Shown in pieces: positions 1-5,282 of a stretch of 5,282 nucleotides of DNA. The position numbers were made by a program, and so were the translations under genes. The number at the start of each line of letters is the position of its first letter. Position 1 is the first letter of the stretch. Where the stretch lies: assembly GCA_051306415.1 (NCBI GenBank), contig JBPPNE010000231.1, positions 1 to 5,282 of the forward strand. The letters are read 5' to 3'. This DNA comes from CBDDRG01 sp051306415 (GTDB lineage Bacteria > Pseudomonadota > Gammaproteobacteria > Pseudomonadales > Porticoccaceae). Below the pieces are notes generated by a model, which was given only the letters and a program-made list of their open reading frames with translations, did not search any database and had not been told where the DNA came from.

Positions 1-437
1 ATGTCCGACGGAATGAACATTACCTGGTCGATGCCCTGAAAATCCATGTCGCGCAAACGCGACTTGGGATCGTAGGCGCCGCGGTGATCGATATAGGCCG
101 ATTGCGCCTTCGTCAATGCGGTCTCCGCACGTAGATTGCGGACATTGAGCGCGCGCTGGATGGCGTGCTTCATGCCCGGCCCGGCGACCGAGATCAGATT
201 GATCGCAGCGGTGGTACCGCGGCCCTCCTTCGAACGGATACCGGCGCCGACGGTATCGTTGACGATCAACTGGTCCGATTCGCGGTCGTACCACAGCGTG
301 GTTTTCAGCGCGGCCAGTTCGGCGCGAGTGAGATGATCCTCGGCGCGCTCCCAGATTTCCATCGGCTCGGCGATATGGGCGTCGCAGTCGAAGCTGGGAA
401 AATCCTTGGTCATGGGGGGAAACGTTTGAGTAGGCAT
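1..437 (-). CDS. Amidohydrolase-family (metal-dependent TIM-barrel) protein, N-terminal part
   Basis: An open frame of 145 codons starts at the ATG at 437-435 and runs off the left edge, so the C-terminal part is missing. The start is supported by a GGAGG motif on the - strand (443-447), 5 nt upstream. A second in-frame ATG at 413 has no such site. Near the N-terminus the protein reads FDCDAHIAEP (residues 16-25), followed by W29. This is the usual opening of amidohydrolase-2 type proteins, where the D-x-H pair on the first strand of the barrel binds the catalytic metal. The visible end reads GIDQVMFIPSD (about 135-145), like the second barrel strand of that family. There is no signal peptide, so it is probably cytoplasmic. 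The substrate cannot be told. It is divergent from the copper genes and nothing links it to copper. The family call is recognised from motifs only. Confidence 0.72.
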   Translation of the reverse strand, partial: MPTQTFPPMTKDFPSFDCDAHIAEPMEIWERAEDHLTRAELAALKTTLWYDRESDQLIVNDTVGAGIRSKEGRGTTAAINLISVAGPGMKHAIQRALNVRNLRAETALTKAQSAYIDHRGAYDPKSRLRDMDFQGIDQVMFIPSD

Positions 438-488
438 AACAGCCTCCGGGTGATTTTATGGTTATGAGTTTTCCCCAGTGTACGGGTT

Positions 489-523
489 GTGCGCGAAAAG
501 CCAAGCGCCCTGTGATCGCGCAC
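489..523. repeat. Inverted repeat, 8-bp perfect arms
   Basis: The left arm GTGCGCGA (489-496) and right arm TCGCGCAC (516-523) are perfect reverse complements separated by 19 nt. The centres of the arms lie 27 bp apart. It sits 52 nt upstream of the amidohydrolase start and 96 nt upstream of the CopL-like start, so it could be an operator for either gene. It could also be a GC-rich coincidence. No T-tract follows on either strand, so a terminator is unlikely. Confidence 0.4.
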
Positions 524-583
524 GGCGCAACTGACGGTCACCCCTTGCCAGCGAATCGCCATCAAATCCGCGGCACAAAATAA

Positions 584-610
584 TTGACCGCTCCCCCGAT
601 TGCTGGTCAA
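584..610 (+). promoter_or_regulatory. Candidate copper-responsive operator/promoter: TTGACC-N15-GGTCAA dyad
   Basis: TTGACC (584-589) and GGTCAA (605-610) are perfect 6-bp inverted arms whose centres are 21 bp apart, about two helical turns, as expected for a dimeric regulator. TTGACC is also a good -35 hexamer. The spacer (CTCCCC followed by TTGCTGG) recalls the CueR-controlled copA promoter of E. coli as I remember it. However, MerR-family dyads are usually more compact, and no clear -10 lies 19-20 bp downstream. The dyad ends 8 nt before the ATG at 619, so transcription from this -35 would give an almost leaderless mRNA. Alternatively the AT-rich patch at 577-587 is the -10 and the dyad is a repressor site over the start point. 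Confidence 0.4.
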
Positions 611-618
611 GTAGGCGC

Positions 619-1080
619 ATGATCCGTACCCACTGGAAATCAGGCCGCCGGCGAACGCGAACGCTATTGCCGCGGGCGCTGGCCCTTGCCCTCGGCCTGC
701 TGTTGGCCTGGGGTCAGCCGCAGCACCCAGCGAGCCATCCCGCAAACCAGCCCGCAAACGCAGGTGCATCGATGCGGCAGGATGTCAGCACGTCCGCCAG
801 CGCTGCGTCGGTACATCGACATGGTGATGCGACGAACCTCCGCGCCAATGGCAATGCGTGCGCCGATCAGCACGCCGATCAGCACACTATAGGCCAGGGC
901 ACGCACGCGGGCTGCCCCTGCCTGCACGCGTCCTGCGGCGGCATCGTCGCCCTTCTCGACACCGCCACTCCCGCGGGCGTGACCAGCACTGCCGGCTTCA
1001 TGCATCATTCCCGCCCCGGCGCGGCGCTGCCCGCCCACCAGCGCCAACTGCTGAGACCACCCACCCGCCTCACCGCCTGA
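619..1080 (+). CDS. copL: CopL-like small Cys/His-rich exported protein, first gene of the copper cluster
   Basis: This 153-residue protein has an Arg-rich N-terminus and a hydrophobic segment (about residues 16-31, ending LLLAWG) that looks like a signal peptide. A His- and Asn-rich stretch follows (about 36-95, including ADQHADQHT at 82-90), then a compact metal site, HAGCPCLHASC (96-106), with Cys99, Cys101 and Cys106. The tail near residues 135-150 is rich in Pro, Arg and His and contains an RPP motif. In Xanthomonas the small Cys/His-rich copL gene lies directly upstream of copAB and is needed for their copper-induced expression. Position, size and the CPC-x-H motif fit that role, but the sequence is divergent and I cannot align it without a search. 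ATG 619 is the first usable start after an in-frame stop at 532. The ribosome site (AGTAGG) is weak. The gap to copA is 67 nt. It may simply be a periplasmic copper binder. Confidence 0.55.
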   Translation: MIRTHWKSGRRRTRTLLPRALALALGLLLAWGQPQHPASHPANQPANAGASMRQDVSTSASAASVHRHGDATNLRANGNACADQHADQHTIGQGTHAGCPCLHASCGGIVALLDTATPAGVTSTAGFMHHSRPGAALPAHQRQLLRPPTRLTA

Positions 1081-1134
1081 TCGCCGCCATGGCAATGGCC
1101 CCGCTGGGCTGTTGTCCGTCGACTCTTCCGCGTT

Positions 1135-1138
1135 GAGG
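1135..1138 (+). promoter_or_regulatory. Ribosome-binding site deciding the copA start
   Basis: GAGG at 1135-1138 lies 9 nt upstream of the ATG at 1148. The frame stays open back to a TTG at 1112, but that codon has no ribosome-binding site and would add 12 unlikely residues, so ATG 1148 is taken as the start. Confidence 0.7.
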
Positions 1139-1147
1139 TGCATTTCC

Positions 1148-3007
1148 ATGCCATCCCGCAACAGTTCCCGCGACAATCTTCACGACAATCCCCACAACAG
1201 CCGTTCGGCAGTCTGCCTGCCGCGCCGCCGCTTTATTCAGGGGCTGGGTCTTGGCCTCACCGCCGGAGCGCTCGGTCTAATTCCCGGCGTTGGTATTGCC
1301 AGCCCACGCACCGGCACATCCAGTGGCGCAGCCCAGGTACTTGCCGGCACCGAGTTCGATCTCACGATCGCGACAACGCCAGTCAATTTCACTGGCGCGA
1401 TGCGTATGGCCACCACCGTCAATGGCTCGCTGCCAGCGCCCACGCTGCGCTGGCGCGAGGGCGACGTGGTCACCCTTCGCGTCCACAACCGGCTTGCCGA
1501 GGACACCTCCATTCATTGGCACGGCATCCTGCTACCGTTTGAGATGGATGGGGTACCGGGCATCAGCTTCAAGGGCATCCCGCCCGGCGAAACCTTCACC
1601 TATCGCTTCAAGGTGGCGCAGACCGGCACCTACTGGTACCACTCGCACTCCGGCATGCAGGAGCAGATGGGGATGTACGGCGCGATCATCATCGACCCCG
1701 CCAGTGGCGATCCGATCCACGCCGATCGCGACCATGTCGTGCAGCTATCCGACTGGACCGACGAAGACCCGATGCGGATTCTCGCCAAGCTGAAAGCGCG
1801 CAGCGACTACTACAACTTCAACCAGCCGACCCTGGTGGATTTTTTCCGCGACGTTGCTGGCGACGGACTTGCCGCCGCCCTCGACAAGCGGCGGATGTGG
1901 AACCAAATGCGGATGAACCCCACCGATCTGGCCGACATCTCCGCTGCCACCTACAGTTATTTGGTGAACGGCTCGACAGCGGCCGGCAACTGGACCGGGC
2001 TGTTCCGGCCCGGCGAGCGCGTGCGGCTACGCTTGATCAACGCCGCGGCGATGACGTTTTTCGATGTGCGCATACCGGGGCTCAAGATGACGGTGATCCA
2101 GGCTGACGGCCAGAATGTCGAGCCCGTTACCGTGGATGAACTCCGCATCGGTGTGGCGGAAACCTATGACGTCATCGTCGAGCCCAGAGACGTGGCCTAT
2201 ACGATCTTCGCGCAGTCGATGGATCGCAGCGGTTTCGCCCGCGGCACGCTGGCGGTCAGCGCCGGCATGACGGCGGCGGTGCCCGCGCTGGATAAACCCG
2301 AACCACTCAGCATGGCAGACATGATGGGCGCCATGGGCGCCGACATGGCAGCCGGGGATACCGGCGGTATGGCAGGCATGAATCATGGTGGCATGGCCAT
2401 GGATCACAGCCCGCCTGCGGCGAGCGACGGGATGGGCGCGATGGATGCGAGCGGAGTACGCGTGCGCCACGCCCGCACCGAGTACGGCCCGAGCACCGAT
2501 ATGCGGGTCGATACGCCACGCACCAATCTGGACGACCCCGGTGTCGGGCTGCGCGGCAATCGCCCTGAAAGCTATGGCCCAGAAAAAAATGGCCGCCGCG
2601 TGTTGACCTATGCCGATCTGCGCACCCTCGGCGGGCCCATCGATCCGCGCCAGCCCGAGCGAGAAATCGAGCTGCATCTCACCGGCAACATGGAGCGCTA
2701 TACCTGGTCGATCGATGGCGTCGAGTTCCACAACTCCACGCCGGTGCATTTCCGGCATGGCGAGCGGCTGCGCGTGGTCTTCGTCAACGACACCATGATG
2801 ACCCACCCGATGCATCTACACGGCATGTGGCAGGAACTGGAAAGCCCCGACGGCAAATTTCAGGTGCGCAAGCACACCATCAATGTGCAGCCGGCGCAGC
2901 GTATCAGCTTCCGGGTGAGCGCCGATGCGCCAGGCCGCTGGGCCTGGCATTGCCACCTGATGCTGCACATGGACGCGGGCATGTTCCGCCAAGTGGTCGT
3001 AGCTTGA
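1148..3007 (+). CDS. copA: CopA/PcoA-family periplasmic multicopper oxidase
   Basis: This 619-residue protein has the normal length for the CopA family. It carries a twin-arginine export signal, RRRFIQG at about residues 26-32, followed by a Gly/Leu-rich hydrophobic segment to about residue 51. The four multicopper-oxidase ligand motifs are intact: HWH (123-125), HSH (165-167), HPMHLH (553-558) and HCHLMLH (601-607). Cys602 and a Met at about 612 complete the type 1 site, and the paired histidines form the trinuclear centre. Between cupredoxin domains 2 and 3 lies a Met/His-rich linker (about 387-433, with repeats such as MADMMGAMGADM and MAGMNHGGMAMDH) typical of copper-resistance CopA. The protein is expected to bind and oxidise Cu(I) in the periplasm, protecting the cell. 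The 25 residues before the Tat motif form a polar extension rich in Asn, Ser and His. copB follows after 58 nt, consistent with cotranscription. Confidence 0.95.
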   Translation: MPSRNSSRDNLHDNPHNSRSAVCLPRRRFIQGLGLGLTAGALGLIPGVGIASPRTGTSSGAAQVLAGTEFDLTIATTPVNFTGAMRMATTVNGSLPAPTLRWREGDVVTLRVHNRLAEDTSIHWHGILLPFEMDGVPGISFKGIPPGETFTYRFKVAQTGTYWYHSHSGMQEQMGMYGAIIIDPASGDPIHADRDHVVQLSDWTDEDPMRILAKLKARSDYYNFNQPTLVDFFRDVAGDGLAAALDKRRMWNQMRMNPTDLADISAATYSYLVNGSTAAGNWTGLFRPGERVRLRLINAAAMTFFDVRIPGLKMTVIQADGQNVEPVTVDELRIGVAETYDVIVEPRDVAYTIFAQSMDRSGFARGTLAVSAGMTAAVPALDKPEPLSMADMMGAMGADMAAGDTGGMAGMNHGGMAMDHSPPAASDGMGAMDASGVRVRHARTEYGPSTDMRVDTPRTNLDDPGVGLRGNRPESYGPEKNGRRVLTYADLRTLGGPIDPRQPEREIELHLTGNMERYTWSIDGVEFHNSTPVHFRHGERLRVVFVNDTMMTHPMHLHGMWQELESPDGKFQVRKHTINVQPAQRISFRVSADAPGRWAWHCHLMLHMDAGMFRQVVVA

Positions 3008-3065
3008 GCCTTTTGGCTTCACTCAGGCCAGGCGTGGTGCAGTCAAAATAACGGAGTAAGCAACG

Positions 3066-4043
3066 ATGATGAACAAACAAATGAAGAGGATCGCCACCGT
3101 GCTCGCATTCGGCATGTCCGCGGTCTGGGCCCAGGATCCGGCGACCAGTCCGCGGATGGACAAGGTAGAGAGCGCCGACAGCGGCCAGTCGACGAAGGCT
3201 GAGGAGATGGAGCCCACCCCCGGCATCGACCACAGCCAAATGAACCACGGCGATGCGGCTTCCAGGAAAACCGGCGACGCGGGCAACATCGACGATGGTG
3301 GTACGGACCATGGCTCCATGTCCATGCAGGGCGGCTCGCCCCCGCCCGCCGCCCGCGACCCGCACGCCTACTCGGGCGGCCACGACTTTGGCCCACTCAA
3401 GCTGCACCTTGCCGATGAGCACAGTATGGGATCGTTACTGGTGGACAATCTGGAGATGATGCGTACCAAGGACAACACGTCCGCCGAGTACGACTTGCAG
3501 GCTTGGTACGGACGCACCTACGACCGCGCCGTGCTGAAGGCGGAGGGCGAGGTCGACGACGGCCGGTTCGAACAATCGCACGAGCTGTTGTGGGGCCATG
3601 CCATCGCGGCGTTCTGGGATGCCCAGCTCGGTGCGCGCTACGACAGCGGCCTGGGGCCGGATCGCCGCTGGCTGGCGTTCGCTGTGCAGGGACTTGCGCC
3701 CTATTGGTTCAACGTGGATACCGCCGCCTATGTCGGTGAAAACGGCCGCAGCGCGCTGCGCTTGGATGCGGAGTACGAATTGCTGTTGACGCAGAAGCTG
3801 ATCCTGCAACCGAAAGTCGAGACCGATTTCTACGGCAAATCCGACGCCGCGCGAGGCCTCGGCAGCGGGCTGTCCGATGTTTCCGTGGCGCTGCGTTTGC
3901 GCTACGAGATCCGCCGCGAGTTCGCCCCGTACATCGGTATCGAACGGGTCCGCAAGTTCGGAGAGACGGCAGATTTCGCCCGTGCCGCCGGCAAAGACAC
4001 CGGAGAAACGCGGTTCCTCGCCGGGGTGCGTTTCTGGTTCTGA
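3066..4043 (+). CDS. copB: CopB/PcoB-family outer-membrane copper-resistance protein
   Basis: This 325-residue protein begins with a Sec signal peptide (about residues 1-22, cleavage likely after AVWA, before QDP). Next is a low-complexity Met/His/Asp-rich region (about 48-107, with GIDHSQMNHGD and DHGSMSMQGG) likely to bind copper. From about residue 110 the sequence has the alternating pattern of a beta-barrel, including LLVDNLEMM (124-132), WYGRTYDRAVLKAEGE (147-162) and APYIGIERVRKFG (287-299). It ends in ...VRFWF, with the terminal Phe usual for outer-membrane barrels. These are hallmarks of CopB, which partners CopA in the Pseudomonas cop and E. coli pco systems. GGAG at 3053-3056 lies 9 nt before ATG 3066, and a second ATG follows immediately at 3069. 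CopB's exact role (sequestration or export across the outer membrane) is not settled for the family. Confidence 0.93.
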   Translation: MMNKQMKRIATVLAFGMSAVWAQDPATSPRMDKVESADSGQSTKAEEMEPTPGIDHSQMNHGDAASRKTGDAGNIDDGGTDHGSMSMQGGSPPPAARDPHAYSGGHDFGPLKLHLADEHSMGSLLVDNLEMMRTKDNTSAEYDLQAWYGRTYDRAVLKAEGEVDDGRFEQSHELLWGHAIAAFWDAQLGARYDSGLGPDRRWLAFAVQGLAPYWFNVDTAAYVGENGRSALRLDAEYELLLTQKLILQPKVETDFYGKSDAARGLGSGLSDVSVALRLRYEIRREFAPYIGIERVRKFGETADFARAAGKDTGETRFLAGVRFWF

Positions 4044-4122
4044 ATCTTCGGCGTCTCCGTATGTTTGGGAGCACGATGCGGGCTCAACTTTCACGTTTTT
4101 TCAACCCAACAAAGAGGTCTAT

Positions 4123-4641
4123 ATGAAAAAGTCGCTTTCAATTCTGATTTTGAGCGCATTGCCTGTACTGGCATTGGCAAGCGGTGATCATGCGGGCAGC
4201 CATGACATGCGCGGCGACACGGCACAAATGCCTCATGACATGGAAGGCATGTCCCGCGGCGGGCACGATGGTGCTGCGGGGAAATCCGGCGATCCAGCCA
4301 AGGTCGGTCGCACTATCGAGGTCACGATGGATGACACCATGCGCTTCACGCCGGACGCGCTCAAGGTTAAAGGGGGCGAAACGATCCGCTTCGCCGTCAA
4401 GAACGCCGGCAAAATGCCCCACGAAATGGTGATCGGCTCGACGGCGGAACTGAAGGAACATGCCGAGATGATGCGCAAGATGCCCGGAATGCAGCATGCC
4501 GAACCGAACATGGTCACCCTCGACCCCGGGCAGCGCGGGGATATCATCTGGCAGTTTGACAAGGCGGGGGCCGTTGACTTTGCCTGCCTGGTGCCGGGTC
4601 ATTACGAAGCGGGTATGAAAGGAACTGTCCAGGTCGAATAA
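4123..4641 (+). CDS. Periplasmic cupredoxin (CopI-like copper-resistance blue/green copper protein)
   Basis: This 172-residue protein has a Sec signal peptide (residues 1-19, cleavage likely after LALA), then a Met/His-rich segment (22-50, with SHDMRG and PHDMEGM). A single plastocyanin/azurin-type cupredoxin domain runs from about residue 63 to 172. The type 1 copper ligands are all visible: His100 in MPHEM, and Cys155, His160 and Met165 in the C-terminal loop ACLVPGHYEAGM. Between His100 and the later strands lies an inserted Met/His-rich loop (about 109-130, HAEMMRKMPGMQH) that could bind further Cu(I). The set resembles CopI of Rubrivivax gelatinosus, a periplasmic cupredoxin for copper tolerance. 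The start is set by GAGG at 4114-4117, 5 nt before ATG 4123. The frame is open upstream to 3877, but that part overlaps copB. It lies 79 nt after copB, probably in the same operon. It likely binds or oxidises Cu(I). Confidence 0.88.
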   Translation: MKKSLSILILSALPVLALASGDHAGSHDMRGDTAQMPHDMEGMSRGGHDGAAGKSGDPAKVGRTIEVTMDDTMRFTPDALKVKGGETIRFAVKNAGKMPHEMVIGSTAELKEHAEMMRKMPGMQHAEPNMVTLDPGQRGDIIWQFDKAGAVDFACLVPGHYEAGMKGTVQVE

Positions 4642-4774
4642 TTTCTCCCGATAAGCTGCGGGCAACCGCCGTCCCCGGCCGCATGATCAACGGGGCCGCA
4701 GGCCCAAGCGAAGGGCGATCAACACACCGATGAACACCTGCACTAACGCTGGCCATCTATTCAGGAGATTCACC
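4642..4774 (+). other. GC-rich intergenic spacer, cupredoxin to DUF305 gene
   Basis: This 133-nt gap contains GC-rich self-complementary segments, notably GGGCC-GCA-GGCCC at 4693-4705, but no T-tract, so it is not a standard terminator. A frame from 4687 encodes GDQHTDEHLH before the stop at 4745, but no start codon precedes it. An in-frame ATG at 4730 could extend the DUF305 gene, but it lacks a ribosome site. No clear promoter is seen. Confidence 0.4.
4763..4767 (+). promoter_or_regulatory. Ribosome-binding site deciding the DUF305 gene start
   Basis: AGGAG at 4763-4767 lies 7 nt upstream of ATG 4775. This favours that start over the in-frame ATG at 4730, which has no comparable site and would put 15 polar residues before the signal peptide. 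Confidence 0.75.
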
Positions 4775-5164
4775 ATGTCACTGCAAAGCAGACTCACCCC
4801 ATCAAACCGTTCCACTTTAACGGCCCGCGCTGCGGTGATTGCTGCAGCGATCGTGACCACAACTCCAATGTCGGCGAATGCTAACGAACCTGCGAAGAAC
4901 GAGTCCATGTCCGCCGAGCAGACGGATCACTCGAAGATGGACGACATGAAGGACATGGAAGGCATGTCCATGACCGGCGTTGTGGTCTATGACTTCGCCA
5001 CCAACAGGCGCATGCATCACATGAAGGCGCTTGAGATGGCGGAAGCCGAGATCAAGAACGGCAAAAACTCGGAGATGCAAAAACTGGCCACGGACATCAT
5101 CGTCTTATCAAAAAAGGAAATCACCGAGTTCGATCGGTGGCCGGCCGCGCACAAGAAGTCATGA
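4775..5164 (+). CDS. Small exported DUF305 (CopM-like) Met/His-rich protein
   Basis: This 129-residue protein has a long N-terminal signal peptide (about residues 1-36: basic n-region, hydrophobic AAVIAAAIV at 19-27, likely cleavage after SANA). A Met/Asp-rich stretch follows (45-67, SKMDDMKDMEGMSM), then a compact helical domain (about 73-121) with RRMHHMKALEMAEAEIKNG and KLATDIIVLSKKEITEFDRW. The pattern M-x-HH-x(2)-A-x(2)-M-A, a Gly, then LA-x-x-II and E-I-x-x-x-x-x-W is that of DUF305, which includes the cyanobacterial periplasmic copper binder CopM. The usual PHHQ core is MHHM here, and the protein is near the short end for the family. His81, His82 and nearby Met residues are the likely copper ligands. 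It is the last complete gene of the cluster, 133 nt after the cupredoxin gene. A role in binding periplasmic copper is inferred from family and neighbours. Confidence 0.78.
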   Translation: MSLQSRLTPSNRSTLTARAAVIAAAIVTTTPMSANANEPAKNESMSAEQTDHSKMDDMKDMEGMSMTGVVVYDFATNRRMHHMKALEMAEAEIKNGKNSEMQKLATDIIVLSKKEITEFDRWPAAHKKS

Positions 5165-5207
5165 CCGAGGCGGTGCCGGAGTCGAATTGCCCGCTCTTTA
5201 ATAAAGC

Positions 5208-5252
5208 GGCCGACCGGTTCGGACAGCAATCCTGCTGCCGCGCCGGTCGGCC
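5208..5252 (+). other. Long stem-loop between DUF305 gene and next gene
   Basis: GGCCGACCGG (5208-5217) pairs perfectly with CCGGTCGGCC (5243-5252). Inside, CGG (5220-5222) pairs with CCG (5238-5240), and CAGCA (5224-5228) with TGCTG (5233-5237), closing a 4-nt loop ATCC. Only one 2x2 internal loop and one bulged A interrupt the stem. No T-tract follows on the + strand, so it is not a standard intrinsic terminator there. On the - strand the stem would be followed by a short T/A-rich run. It may be a bidirectional or factor-assisted terminator, an mRNA-stabilising element, or a leader structure for the gene at 5272, whose ribosome site begins 7 nt after the stem. Confidence 0.6.
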
Positions 5253-5271
5253 TGAATCGAGGACCAAACGT

Positions 5272-5282
5272 ATGGCCACCAC
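5272..5282 (+). CDS. Start of a further gene, runs off the right edge
   Basis: An ATG at 5272 follows GAGGA (5259-5263) at a spacing of 8 nt, a good initiation signal. Only the first codons (M-A-T and part of a fourth) are visible, so nothing can be said about function. Its same-strand position 107 nt after the DUF305 gene suggests it may belong to the copper cluster, but the strong stem-loop in between may uncouple it. Confidence 0.5.

Larger units (their letters stand above)
438..618. promoter_or_regulatory. Divergent intergenic region between amidohydrolase and copper cluster
   Basis: This 181-nt gap separates two divergent genes and must hold both sets of expression signals. It contains two inverted repeats, listed separately, and an AT-rich patch at about 577-587 that could form a -10 region for the + strand genes. 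A short TGAC-G-GTCA near-palindrome lies at 532-540. I found no convincing sigma-70 promoter pair in either direction. I also found no copy of the CopR-type box as I remember it (TGACA, short spacer, TGTNAT). Confidence 0.5.

Noticed and set aside
165..467. + strand open frame opposite the amidohydrolase
   Set aside because: The - strand frame here has family motifs, a good ribosome site and an uninterrupted run to the window edge.
1112..1147. Upstream TTG start for copA
   Set aside because: It has no ribosome-binding site, whereas ATG 1148 has GAGG at a suitable distance.
664..1176. 170-codon open frame on the - strand across the CopL-like gene, with a VLIGVLIG segment
   Set aside because: The hydrophobic piece is the reverse reading of the repeated DQH codons. 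The rest has no recognisable domain, and the + strand gene has a signal peptide and a metal site.
2027..2815. 262-codon open frame on the - strand inside copA
   Set aside because: It lies fully antisense to a well-supported multicopper oxidase, is rich in His, Arg and Ala as expected from reversed GC-rich codons, and shows no family motif.
3007..3018. AGCC-TTTT-GGCT mini-hairpin at the copA stop as a terminator
   Set aside because: The stem is only 4 bp with no T-tract after it, and copB follows closely with a good ribosome site.
3435..4094. 219-codon open frame on the - strand covering copB
   Set aside because: It is a shadow of the copB codons, with no motif and no ribosome site that would support it.
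4044..4122. Poly-T run in the copB-cupredoxin gap as a terminator
   Set aside because: No stable GC-rich stem precedes the T run, so it is more likely just AT-rich leader sequence.
1..5282. CRISPR array, tRNA, rRNA or insertion sequence
   Set aside because: No regularly spaced direct repeats, no tRNA-like cloverleaf, no transposase frame and no terminal inverted repeats with target duplications were seen.

Overview
The window carries a periplasmic copper-resistance cluster on the + strand, flanked on the left by a divergently transcribed gene that is probably unrelated. The DNA is GC-rich. The combination of a Cys/His-rich CopL-like leader gene followed by copA and copB suggests a gammaproteobacterium of the Xanthomonadales/Rhodanobacter type. 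This placement rests on gene order and protein character only, so other Gram-negative Proteobacteria remain possible.

Layout. Positions 1-437 (- strand) hold the first 145 codons of an amidohydrolase-type protein that runs off the left edge. Positions 438-618 form a divergent intergenic region with two clean inverted repeats: an 8-bp-arm repeat at 489-523 and a TTGACC-N15-GGTCAA dyad at 584-610, just before the first copper gene. The + strand genes follow: a small CopL-like exported metal-binding protein (619-1080), the multicopper oxidase CopA (1148-3007), the outer-membrane barrel CopB (3066-4043), a periplasmic cupredoxin with a complete His/Cys/His/Met copper site (4123-4641) and a small exported DUF305 protein (4775-5164). 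Gaps between the copper genes are 58 to 133 nt, and the four genes from copA onward each have a good ribosome-binding site. A long, nearly perfect stem-loop (5208-5252) follows, then the first codons of another gene at 5272 that runs off the right edge.

How it fits together. All five copper-cluster products carry export signals and Met/His-rich stretches. CopA (Tat-exported) would oxidise or bind periplasmic Cu(I). CopB would act in the outer membrane. The cupredoxin and the DUF305 protein would bind or shuttle copper in the periplasm, and the CopL-like protein would influence expression or bind copper. No two-component regulator, P-type ATPase, copC or copD is visible. The core system is known. 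The less ordinary points are the operator-like dyad, the identical 18-nt Met-rich linker in two unrelated genes, the His/Met insert in the cupredoxin and the stem-loop before the last gene.
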